From NCBI GenBank assembly GCA_963662905.2, contig CAXXFD010000003.1, positions 1,364,001 through 1,428,000 of the forward strand: 64,000 nt of DNA, written 5' to 3'. The DNA is from G963662905 sp963662905. GTDB lineage: Bacteria > Bacteroidota > Bacteroidia > Bacteroidales > WRLA01. The position numbers and the translations under genes are program-made. Shown piece by piece: positions 50,913-59,160 of the stretch (positions are counted from its first letter, which is position 1; the number at the start of each line of letters is the position of its first letter). Under the pieces are notes generated by a model, which worked only from the letters and a program-made list of their open reading frames with translations, was not told the DNA's origin and ran no database searches.

Positions 50913-52958
50913 TTAGGCTGTATTCTTATCGCTATTGAGTATCAATGTATTACCTACTGCTTTATTGTTAGGTTCTTTGTCTCCGTACTCCCGGATTTTG
51001 TTTTTTAGTTGATCCCGATAAAAAGAGCTGTTCCATTTATCATTTTCAGCGCCTGATCCCTGTAGGTATTTTTCAGTTAATTCTTTGATTTTTGATTTTG
51101 AAAGAACGCCGTTTTTACTTAAGTAATCAGACATTTTTAGCAAGAGGGCAAACTCCTTTTGGAGGCACTGTTCTGCCAGTTGAAGAGATTTCTGCAGGCT
51201 CTCCTTGACCTGAGCCTCCATTTCCTGATAATTATGGTAGGTTTCCTTCGTCTCGTAAACCGGCAAACCATATTGAATGGGATGCTTTCCAAATCCTGAG
51301 TTAGCAAAAGCAAATTGCAATAGTTGAGTTGCTTTGCTTATGTCTGATCCGGAACCATTGGTTTGGTTTTCCTGACCAAAAATCAGCTTTTCAGCAACAA
51401 AACCGCCAAGCAATACGGCTGCCCGTGCCGTGATTTCTTTGCGCGGTATAAATGGCCGTTCATCTTCGAAATAAACAAAACCATGCTTGTCCGCATCGGA
51501 GCTGACCGAATAAACAGCTTCAGGAATCTTTCCCAGCAAGGAAATGGATAAAACAGCGTGGCCACTTTCGTGAACAGCAGTAATTGCTTGTAAATCGTCT
51601 ATTCTGTTTTTGCGCAAATCGCCCAGGGAAGTTTTTATGGTTGACTCCAGTATAAATACACTTTGATTCAGCTTTTTGCAGATACACCTTATTTTGTTGC
51701 CGGCACGCACAAACAATAGTTTGTCGGCATCTATATTTTTTGCTAAAATCTGCGCATAAAAGTTGCTGCATGTACTTTTTAATATCTGATGAATGGTGGT
51801 AAAAACCGGACGAACACCCTGGCTGGGGTAAACACCTTCTTCATAGATGAGTTGATGAATACTGTCGCTAAATTCGATCAGAACATTAAAGTGTTTGTTT
51901 AATTGAAGAGCAAGTTGCTGAAGTTCCTTTTTAATAATTTTCTCGTAGGAATTCCGGCTCAATGCCGGGTAGATAATGTGGATATTGCCAAATCGGGCAA
52001 CCTGTTCATCCCGAAACATTTTGCCCAAGGTACTTTTGATTCCGGGAACGTTTAATTTGAGTGACAGACGGTGGAAAACATCTGCATCCATATCAGAGCT
52101 GTAATTGCCGCTCATGCTGTACGCCTCATCCAGATTACCCAAAACAAAAATCAGGGCTTTGGAAAAATTCGCCACTTTTGGCCCGTTTCCTATTTTAATG
52201 ACCTTTTTGAGGAATTGAATATTTTCTTCAGCGGTTCCAGACAAAAGGATTTTCTCAAGATCCTGCTTTAGGCTTAAATTTAATTTATCACTTACCTGAT
52301 TGATAATGTATGTATAATAAGCCTCCGGAACAAAACGCAGAATCGCTTCATCATCATCCACATCAAATTCATCCCGATATTGTTGCTTATGACTATAAAC
52401 AATGCCGTCTTTTACTTTGATGCCCAATAATATAAATTGGTAGAGCCGCCATGTCAGGTTTTTAATGCGCCAAAGTTCGTGTGAGTATTCAACAAACTGT
52501 ATTTTGCCGTTATCCAGCAAATCCCAAACCATACGGTTTTTGTCATGAGAAGTGGGACGTGAGGCAATGATTGTCCGGCATTGCTGAATTTCATCCAGAG
52601 CGAAAATTATGGGTTCGTCTTCTTCATTTTCTTTTATGCGATCCACTGTATTGGCAAATGAATACTCCTTTTCTGTTTCGCCTAAATCGAAGCGGTAATA
52701 TAAATCCTGATAATCGAGTAGTTCGGCCAAACGGTTGACCACCGATGTTTTGCCTACTCCGGTCAGACCCCAAAGGTTGATCACAACCGGACGCTCCAAA
52801 AGTTGCGGCATCAAATACCAGGCACTTACATTTTCAATGATTTCATCAATAATCCCATCTATGCCAATGAATTCTTTTTTGAGGGTTTGCCTTGCATTCT
52901 CAAGGACATTGTATTTCTGTTGAATGTGTTTTGATTGATTGTTTTCTTTTGCCATCAT
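50913..52958 (-). CDS. AAA+ ATPase fused to an FtsH-type M41 metalloprotease
   Basis: The 681-residue protein has no membrane helix. Residues about 25-400 form a AAA+ module: Walker A GLTGVGKTS at 64-72, Walker B IIFALDEIQQ at 117-126, a sensor asparagine in IFVLGNLDEAY and a Clp-like GVRP sensor-2 motif at 381-384. Residues about 450-620 are an M41 peptidase: HESGH at 463-467, where His/Glu/His bind and activate zinc, ARAAVLLGGFVAEKLIFG, and the third ligand Asp in NGSGSDISKATQL (about 539). FtsH has the same order but an FtsH-type AAA and membrane anchors. ATG 52958 is used; longer frames start with TTG. It probably unfolds and degrades a specific target. It follows the WYL gene and originally preceded the unknown 327-residue gene. 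Confidence 0.82.
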   Translation of the reverse strand: MMAKENNQSKHIQQKYNVLENARQTLKKEFIGIDGIIDEIIENVSAWYLMPQLLERPVVINLWGLTGVGKTSVVNRLAELLDYQDLYYRFDLGETEKEYSFANTVDRIKENEEDEPIIFALDEIQQCRTIIASRPTSHDKNRMVWDLLDNGKIQFVEYSHELWRIKNLTWRLYQFILLGIKVKDGIVYSHKQQYRDEFDVDDDEAILRFVPEAYYTYIINQVSDKLNLSLKQDLEKILLSGTAEENIQFLKKVIKIGNGPKVANFSKALIFVLGNLDEAYSMSGNYSSDMDADVFHRLSLKLNVPGIKSTLGKMFRDEQVARFGNIHIIYPALSRNSYEKIIKKELQQLALQLNKHFNVLIEFSDSIHQLIYEEGVYPSQGVRPVFTTIHQILKSTCSNFYAQILAKNIDADKLLFVRAGNKIRCICKKLNQSVFILESTIKTSLGDLRKNRIDDLQAITAVHESGHAVLSISLLGKIPEAVYSVSSDADKHGFVYFEDERPFIPRKEITARAAVLLGGFVAEKLIFGQENQTNGSGSDISKATQLLQFAFANSGFGKHPIQYGLPVYETKETYHNYQEMEAQVKESLQKSLQLAEQCLQKEFALLLKMSDYLSKNGVLSKSKIKELTEKYLQGSGAENDKWNSSFYRDQLKNKIREYGDKEPNNKAVGNTLILNSDKNTA

Positions 52959-52992
52959 ATTATTTTTATCGATGACAAAATTATCCCTGTAG

Positions 52993-53011
52993 TACGCCAA
53001 ACTATGGCGTA
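52993..53011. promoter_or_regulatory. Inverted repeat between the WYL gene and the protease gene
   Basis: TACGCCA-AACTA-TGGCGTA is a perfect 7-bp inverted repeat with a 5-bp spacer in the 71-bp gap. It could be the operator of the adjacent WYL regulator. It has no T run and is not a terminator. Confidence 0.45.
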
Positions 53012-53029
53012 TTCAAGCGAAAAACAAAA

Positions 53030-53938
53030 TTATTCTGAGGAATATCGTTCCAGGCTTTTTAATAAAATTTCCTTGATTTCCTCCACCAGCCACTGAGGCT
53101 CAACCACCTTTACGCGATCTCCCTGCATCAGGATTTGCTGTTTGAGTTCCAGGTTTGGGATGACCTCTAACTTGATGCGGCACTCTTTTTCATCGTCAAT
53201 CAAAACCTCCTGGCTGTGATGCAAAGGCAGGCTCTTAATGTATTTTCCCTGTTCCGGAGTGAAAGAAAGGATAACAGATTGCACAGCGCCCATTGAATAA
53301 ACCAAGCCAATAATATTCCGGAAAGCTTCCTGCGCATCCAGCTCGGCATGAGGCTCAAAAGTTTTTGCCTTTACTTCCAGTTCGGTGATCCGGTCGATGC
53401 CAAAAGTCCGGAATTCTTTCATTGGCCCGATCAGCCCAATAACATACCAGCGGTTCAGATACTCCCTAAGCAAATAGGGTTTTATGGTGTATCGCCTGGC
53501 TTTATCCCGGAAATAGCTTTGATGCCGAAATGAAATATAGCGTTTCTCGCGTACAGCTTTGAGCAAAGGCTCCAGTTGAGAAACGCCCCGCAATCCGCCA
53601 CCATCATCAAAAGAAATATAGCGCAGGCTCTCTTTGCTCTCCGAGAGGCTTGTTTTGAGCATTTCTGCCGTATTTACAATTTCCAGAAAACGAAAAAAGG
53701 CGTCTGTATTATAGCTCTCCTCAAAGTCGATAAAGTAACCGTTCCTATGGCGCTCATATACAATCTCCAGCCCAAACTCCGTGCGTATTTGCTCAATATC
53801 GCGCTGCACGGTTCGCTTACTGACTTCAAAACCCTGTTCAAAAAGGAAGCTCCTGATCTCTTCAAAACCAGGAAACTGTCCTTTATTGATCTTCTCAATA
53901 ATGAGCGTATATCGTTTTATGGTGCCTTGTTGGGACAT
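53030..53938 (-). CDS. HTH-WYL-domain transcriptional regulator
   Basis: The 302-residue protein has an N-terminal winged HTH (VSKRTVQRDIEQIRTEFGLE). A WYL domain follows, seen as LLKAVREKRYISFRHQSYF, YTIKPYLLREYLNRWYVIGL and FGIDRITELEVKAKTF, with a C-terminal WCX-like extension ending in VVEPQWLVEEIKEILLKSL. WYL proteins sense nucleic acids or nucleotides and often repress antiphage systems. The gene lies between the UDG-like gene and the protease gene in the same direction and probably controls this operon. Confidence 0.9.
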   Translation of the reverse strand: MSQQGTIKRYTLIIEKINKGQFPGFEEIRSFLFEQGFEVSKRTVQRDIEQIRTEFGLEIVYERHRNGYFIDFEESYNTDAFFRFLEIVNTAEMLKTSLSESKESLRYISFDDGGGLRGVSQLEPLLKAVREKRYISFRHQSYFRDKARRYTIKPYLLREYLNRWYVIGLIGPMKEFRTFGIDRITELEVKAKTFEPHAELDAQEAFRNIIGLVYSMGAVQSVILSFTPEQGKYIKSLPLHHSQEVLIDDEKECRIKLEVIPNLELKQQILMQGDRVKVVEPQWLVEEIKEILLKSLERYSSE

Positions 53939-53959
53939 AGTAAAAACCAGTCCGTATTA

Positions 53960-54658
53960 CTATTCATTAATGAAAGTTACAATTTCTTGCACTCTTTCAT
54001 TTAAGCGACCTTCAACCGAAGAACTTGGATGTGGAACCATTTTTGTTTTAAACCCCATTTCAATGAATAAATTAGCATACCTGCCATACTTTGTGTAGTC
54101 TCCACTCAAAAGAATAATATGGGTAGGGTTCAATGTTTTGATATCTTGAATCATATTCCCAGTATGCTCTTCACGAATACAAAAATCAAACGTTTTTTGC
54201 AGGTTATAGTTTCTAACTTCTCCGTTATTGCATTTTAGCAGATTGCTGATTGCTATTTTTGAATATGCATTACTGTCACCATGAATAGCTTCAGCACACA
54301 TTTTAATAAACTTGAAATATCGCATACCATTCGTTTCATGATATAGGATATCAATTCTTTCTTCAATAACGGTTATTGTATCGCCTAAATTCTCTTGTCT
54401 TGTTTGCTTATTTGCATCAAAAAAGGAAGAAGTAAGCTCTTCTTTCCATCCATAAGCCACAGTCCCGAGAATTAGTACTTTTTTTTGAGCGCCTGCGTAT
54501 TCACTACCTATATGAAACATTGGTATTGGACCATTAGAAACATTCCTGCCCCTTTGTAAAGCGTAGGCTCTACAAGCTTTGCAAGTTTTATTTTGTCCTA
54601 TTTCATTGTTGATGTAATGCGTAAAAACTTCTTTGGAGAGTTCAAGATCATAATTCAT
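53960..54658 (-). CDS. Protein with uracil-DNA-glycosylase-like fold
   Basis: The 232-residue protein has KKVLILGTVAYGWKEELTSS near residues 59-78 as a possible nucleotide-binding first motif, ISNLLKCNNGEVRN, HIILLSGDYTKYGRYANLFI and a final MVPHPSSSVEGRLNERVQEI. The H-P-S triad near the C-terminus and the Rossmann-like spacing recall the UDG superfamily, whose members excise uracil or other bases. A CKACRAYALQRGR cluster near 31-39 offers two cysteines but no full iron-sulfur set. The identification is tentative. It is 21 bp upstream of the WYL gene. Confidence 0.45.
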   Translation of the reverse strand: MNYDLELSKEVFTHYINNEIGQNKTCKACRAYALQRGRNVSNGPIPMFHIGSEYAGAQKKVLILGTVAYGWKEELTSSFFDANKQTRQENLGDTITVIEERIDILYHETNGMRYFKFIKMCAEAIHGDSNAYSKIAISNLLKCNNGEVRNYNLQKTFDFCIREEHTGNMIQDIKTLNPTHIILLSGDYTKYGRYANLFIEMGFKTKMVPHPSSSVEGRLNERVQEIVTFINE

Positions 54659-54854
54659 AATACCGTTTAGTTAGATTAATTATTAATGACATCACAAATA
54701 TAATAAATGTTTTTATAATTTGGTTCTATAAAAGGCTTGTAATTCACAAGCAATAATCCATTGCCTTTTCAATTGATTGATTCATGACTTTCTGTTTTTA
54801 AATAAAATAATGATATAGTCTTCTGATGTAATCCTCCATGTACATCAACACACG

Positions 54855-54977
54855 TCAATCATGCCATTTATCTAGAGAAACATCATCTTCCCATGATGGC
54901 TGAATATGGCTGGCCAGTGGCAAACCATTAATATTATTGTCAGTAATGAAATCCTGAAAGAACTCTCTTGCATTCAT
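54855..54977 (-). CDS. Small ORF (40 aa) after the McrB-like gene
   Basis: An ATG 8 bp after the stop of the McrB-like gene opens a 40-codon frame, MNAREFFQDFITDNNINGLP continuing to SLDKWHD. The position suggests co-translation. It may be the N-terminal remnant of a lost partner such as an McrC-type nuclease, or a genuine small protein. No family is recognised. Confidence 0.35.
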   Translation of the reverse strand: MNAREFFQDFITDNNINGLPLASHIQPSWEDDVSLDKWHD

Positions 54978-54985
54978 AAACTCAT

Positions 54986-56656
54986 CTACACTCCAAATTC
55001 ATTTTTGAATTGCTTTAGTTTTTCTTGTGATTTAGTATCATCACCCAGCCCTCTTAAATACTCCTCCAAGAGGGGACTTACAAAGTCATGCCAAAGAAAT
55101 GTTTTTGCTTCTGTTACAGAATCAAATCTATCCTGAACAGGTGCAATTTCCAAGGCATAGGAATGGCCAATTCTGTAATCCTTGCCTAATAGTTCTTCAC
55201 TTTCAATTTTTTTATTAAGTTTCTCAAAAGCATCTGCCAAATCATCTTTCCATCTTGCTTTAAGGGTATATCTAACGATATCAAAATCAGGATGAATTTC
55301 TTTCCACATAAAACGCCGCCTTAATGCAAAATCAAAGCTATCAACCGAACGGTCAATGTTATTCATTGTGCCGATGATATATACATTTTGCGGAACAAAG
55401 AACCAATCTTCTGAATTTTCCCAGAAATAGGTACTACCATCTGATTCGCCATTGAGATACGAGTATTGGGTTTTTATTTTGCCATTATAGCCCCTGTACT
55501 CCAGACTATACATCAATTCACCAAAAACCCTGGACAGTTCTGCTCGGTTGATTTCATCTATGATAAAAAAGGCAGGCTCAATCACTTCTTCAATGGTTAT
55601 GCCCGGTGGCATAGTTGAATCGATTCCTAAAATTTGTCTTTGATTTTCGTTTAAGTCCGATACTTTAATCAAACCAAATTTGTAGTCCCTTGCCTTAAAG
55701 CTTTCATTATTAATGAATTCTTTGTCTTTATAAAGGTTAATCTCTTTTTGCGCAACTGCCTTGCAAAATTCCTTAAAGGTTCCATTGAACAACTTCAATG
55801 ATTTTTCAGAACCAGGTCTTATTCCCTCAATAAAATCTTCGTATGAATAAGAAGGATGAAATTGTACCGTCTTAATTTGATAGTTATTCAGAGCAGTATT
55901 TTCAATTTTTATTCGATGCTGGTCAATAAACTGTTTTGCAGTGTTTTTTGCTTGATATGTTTTTCCTGTACCTGGCGCCCCATAATATACAATTGCTTTT
56001 TTCAAATTTAGATTGCTTTCCAGCATATCATACAACTCCCAAAAGAATATTTGCTTTTTTGCAAAGTCTGCGCATTCAACTAACCTCATTAACTCTTGAT
56101 GTCTTTGAATATCATTTCCGGTTGTCGAAATGTTCAACTTGTCTTTTATTGTATTCAATAAGCGATATAATTTCCCCGGAGCATCAAGCGCTGCAATATC
56201 TTCAGGAAACAAGGCGCGCAAAAGGCGTATTCTAGCCGCAGCATAATTTTTCCCGACTATAATACTGTCGATAATTTCATATGCCTGAAAGATATCTTTG
56301 GATTGAAGCAGCTCAATAAAATAATCTATGTTTATTTTTTCCTTGATGAGCGTTTTATGGGGGTGATCACTGGAATCCCAAATCACTCCTTGTCCAATAT
56401 TCCCAAGTTCATTATCTTTATAAAACAAAAACCTATCGAAAAAACCATCAATATCCTTAATCTCTAGGTCTGATTTATAAGATATTATATGATTTATTTC
56501 TTCAATAGATCTTTTACTGATTTCAGCATCTGAAACAATAGCGCTTTTAATTTGAGCAGCGATGTCCAACCAGTTTCTTAGATTTTTATACCACCAAAAA
56601 TTTTCAACACCTCTATATTTATTAAAGTAATCAAAGTATGCTTGTAACTTATTCAT
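54986..56656 (-). CDS. McrB-family AAA+ GTPase
   Basis: The 556-residue protein has an unrecognised helical N-terminal domain (about residues 1-200) and the McrB motor: GAPGTGKT at 226-233, VQFHPSYSYEDFIEGIRPGS, FFIIDEINRAELSRVFGELM as Walker B, and MNNIDRSVDSFDFALRRRFM, matching the MNxxDRS signature of McrB-type GTPases. McrB works with the McrC nuclease to cut modified DNA. No mcrC follows; only a 40-residue frame and then the UDG-like gene do. The N-terminal domain would choose the target. Confidence 0.88.
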   Translation of the reverse strand: MNKLQAYFDYFNKYRGVENFWWYKNLRNWLDIAAQIKSAIVSDAEISKRSIEEINHIISYKSDLEIKDIDGFFDRFLFYKDNELGNIGQGVIWDSSDHPHKTLIKEKINIDYFIELLQSKDIFQAYEIIDSIIVGKNYAAARIRLLRALFPEDIAALDAPGKLYRLLNTIKDKLNISTTGNDIQRHQELMRLVECADFAKKQIFFWELYDMLESNLNLKKAIVYYGAPGTGKTYQAKNTAKQFIDQHRIKIENTALNNYQIKTVQFHPSYSYEDFIEGIRPGSEKSLKLFNGTFKEFCKAVAQKEINLYKDKEFINNESFKARDYKFGLIKVSDLNENQRQILGIDSTMPPGITIEEVIEPAFFIIDEINRAELSRVFGELMYSLEYRGYNGKIKTQYSYLNGESDGSTYFWENSEDWFFVPQNVYIIGTMNNIDRSVDSFDFALRRRFMWKEIHPDFDIVRYTLKARWKDDLADAFEKLNKKIESEELLGKDYRIGHSYALEIAPVQDRFDSVTEAKTFLWHDFVSPLLEEYLRGLGDDTKSQEKLKQFKNEFGV

Positions 56657-56848
56657 TTGTAGATTTTTAAAATTATGAAACCCTAAGATATATTCGATAA
56701 TTCAAATTTAGACAAATTATTCAAGAAATTGAGTCATTATTTAATTAATCAGTTTATTTAGATTACATCTATTTGAACAGTATTTATCAGCTCTGACATC
56801 CTGTTTTTGTTTTTCCATAATTCAGATTTATAATTGAAGTATCGTAAG

Positions 56849-57619
56849 CTAATCTTCCTTGTACATCAGCACGCGGCCATCATCTACCTTCATTTCCAGT
56901 ATTTCTCCCCGATCGTGAATCAGAATTTTGACTTCCTTGTCTTCGTTCTTTTTATAATACAATGCTTTATCAATAATCCGGTACGCTACAATATCATAAT
57001 CCGGATCGCCCGGCTGGCGGAATAAATCAAGATAGGCACTTCTGACTTTAATTTTTATTCGATGGTCATCTAGAAACTCGAAGCGCATGCCAAGACCACC
57101 TGATTGGCTATAAGCAATATTTGTGATGGCATTATCGGATTCAAATGTTCCTTCATAAACACCATCCAGATAGAGGTAGCTTTCGCGCGGCACAGCTTTG
57201 TTTTTATAAAAATCCAGCGCATTTATTTCACTTACATCCATTTGCGAAGGCTTCAAAACGATGAAATAGTCGCTTCCAATAAACGTCAGCCTTTCTTTAT
57301 TACCCGGCATTCGGTATTTCAAACGGCAGCTAAATTCTTCACCCGAAGGGCTTTCCCAATTAAAAATGGAATCACCATCATGATTAAAACCTACAAGAAC
57401 CAAAGTGTCATTCTCTGCACCAAAAATCGCATTTGAGAAAATGAACAGGGAATCATCTGTCATTTTAAGACGAACGTCAGCAAGCTCCTTTTTATCAGGA
57501 ATCCGATAGACTTGTCCTTCCCAGCTACGGTTTTTTACCTCACTGAAAGGATCGGAACAAGATTGCAGGAACGGTATGAGCATAATTGCGATGAATAAAA
57601 GGGTGCTTTGTTTTTTCAT
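56849..57619 (-). CDS. Lipoprotein of unknown function
   Basis: The 256-residue protein has a lipoprotein signal (MKKQSTLLFIAIMLIPFLQS then Cys21, lipobox LQSC). The mature part is beta-rich with repeated short strands, and contains LKMTDDSLFIFSNAIFGAEN and YLYLDGVYEGTFESDNAITN. No catalytic motif is visible. It stands alone between the McrB gene and the AlbA-type remnant. The location is likely the outer or inner membrane periplasmic face. Confidence 0.7.
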   Translation of the reverse strand: MKKQSTLLFIAIMLIPFLQSCSDPFSEVKNRSWEGQVYRIPDKKELADVRLKMTDDSLFIFSNAIFGAENDTLVLVGFNHDGDSIFNWESPSGEEFSCRLKYRMPGNKERLTFIGSDYFIVLKPSQMDVSEINALDFYKNKAVPRESYLYLDGVYEGTFESDNAITNIAYSQSGGLGMRFEFLDDHRIKIKVRSAYLDLFRQPGDPDYDIVAYRIIDKALYYKKNEDKEVKILIHDRGEILEMKVDDGRVLMYKED

Positions 57620-57762
57620 TTTTTTAGCTTTTTATTTTGCCTACTCTATGGGATTTTCGGCTTCCTCCATTCAATTGAGGCAAAGCTATAATGGCGCAGC
57701 GCCAAAGCGTGACGTTGCGGTTTTTGTGATTGGAAGCTGGTTGTGGATCAAAGAGCACGTAA

Positions 57763-58206
57763 TTGGCAAACCCAATAGAATTGGGCTCCGGATATCGCAA
57801 TAGCGAACATTATACACGCCTTTATACTGTCGGCAGTGAAGTTGTTTTCGAAGAAGGAGATATTTTTAAAACACTGATCCCCCTTAAAACTCAGATTGAC
57901 ACTGCTATTGACGGAGCTATTGACGGAGCTATTGAAGGAGCTATTAAGGGAGCTATTGACGGAGCTACTATAACCACTAAACGCAAACTTTCCGTTCTGC
58001 TCAAAACAATAGCTACTAATGAAGGTAAACGCACGCCTGAATATAAAGAGATCACCAAACTTGGCAGCGAAAGAACACTCGAAAGATATATTGAGCAGCT
58101 AAAAGACGCGGGTTTTATCCATTTTAAAGGAGATGCCCCGCAAACAGGAGGTTATTTTATTACTGATAAACTGAAAAAGATAATTGGCAAAGAACTTCCG
58201 GCTTAA
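57763..58206 (+). pseudogene. C-terminal remnant of an AlbA_2-type ATP-binding regulator
   Basis: The frame starts without an ATG after a stop codon (TAA at 57760-57762), and its first residues (NPIELGSGYRNSEHYTRLYT, VVFEEGDIFKTLIPL) match the interior end of the AlbA_2/HATPase-like domain of Fic-associated ATP-binding regulators. The final winged helix (KLGSERTLERYIEQLKDAG, FIHFKGDAPQTGGYFIT) is intact. Between them are five imperfect 15-bp units encoding DGAI/EGAI/KGAI repeats. The N-terminal 250 or so residues are lost, so it is a truncated gene. Confidence 0.65.
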
Positions 58207-58772
58207 ATAATGCTTGTCCATAATGTCCGATCTCAGCGAAATTCTTGCACTTAAAACATGTCATCCTTACAGCCGGGACTCCATGTATTTAGTACAAGAT
58301 TCACGACTTTACGGACAAGAATTAAATACGGACTAAATCATATTTAAAAAATTTCACAGGATGCATTCTCTATACCTGACGGATCAATATACTCCGAATC
58401 AAATAACACTCATGCAACAGCCCTGCACTGATGTTGCAAGAGTGTTGCTGAGGCGTTGCGGGCTGAGCTTCATTGATCAATTGAGTTCTTGAGATAAATT
58501 GATTGGGCAAAAAACCGGCTAAGGGCGGGTCAACATCCTCCGGAATTAAGACCCCTCCCCTTTTCAGTGGGTCAACATGCTCCGGATTGGCAGTTTATGG
58601 TGGCTTTAAATGGCTGTTTCTTTCAGCCGGTGGGGTGGGTCGGTTTCGACCGGGATATCCAAAATAGCCCCTACACCTTAATAATATAGAGGTACTCTAC
58701 TTAATGAATCCAAATGAGAAGTGTATTTCCATTTACATGAAAATTGTTGTAAAACCGTTGTAATCATAAAGC
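58207..58772. repeat. Non-coding stretch with a decayed IS21 right-end module
   Basis: No gene is seen. From about 58410 the sequence resembles the rpn leader (gttgcaagagtgttgctgag, gggcaaaaaaccggc). At 58534-58665 come gggtcaacatcctccggaat, gggtcaacatgctccggatt and gggtgggtcggtttcgacc..gatatcca, the inner repeats and terminus of an IS21 right end. It is a third solo end and lies close to the presumed island border. Confidence 0.65.
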
Positions 58773-58817
58773 AAAAAATCCCAACTAATTGACAAACAAT
58801 TAATTAGGATCTTTTTT
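58773..58817 (-). terminator. Terminator after tRNA-Leu
   Basis: On the minus strand ATCCTAATTAATTG and CAATTAGTTGGGAT pair (with some G-T and mismatch) around a short loop, followed by TTTTTT. Confidence 0.7.
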
Positions 58818-58820
58818 GTG

Positions 58821-58905
58821 TACCCGGAGCGGGACTTGAACCCGCACGGCCGCGATGGCCATTGGATTTTAAGTCCAACGTGTCTACCAATTCCACCATC
58901 CGGGC
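58821..58905 (-). tRNA. tRNA-Leu (anticodon TAA)
   Basis: The 85-nt molecule has the acceptor pair GCCCGGA/TCCGGGT, the anticodon stem TTGGA/TCCAA with TAA, the long variable arm expected for leucine (TGGCCATCGCGGCCG) and a T arm with GGTTCAAGTCC. CCA is not encoded. Confidence 0.94.
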
Positions 58906-58972
58906 ATGTACAATTACAAAAAATAATTTTTGGAACGTCTTTTTATAAAAAATCCCGGTTTCCCGGGAGATG

Positions 58973-59045
58973 AGCGGAAGACGGGACTCGAACCCGCGAC
59001 CCTAACCTTGGCAAGGTTATGCTCTACCAACTGAGCTACTTCCGC
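58973..59045 (-). tRNA. tRNA-Gly (anticodon GCC)
   Basis: The 73-nt cloverleaf has acceptor arms GCGGAAG/CTTCCGC, the anticodon stem TAACC/GGTTA with loop TTGCCAA (anticodon GCC), and a T arm GGTTCGAGTCC. It precedes tRNA-Leu on the minus strand by 67 bp, so the two are probably co-transcribed. Confidence 0.95.
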
Positions 59046-59160
59046 TTTTGGGAGTGCAAATATAGAAAATAATTTTTCACCGGCACAAATTTTTTCGCCT
59101 TTTTTCAGCCAATCATTTCAAAAACCTCCGAATTAAATTGAATTTCAAATTATTACATGC

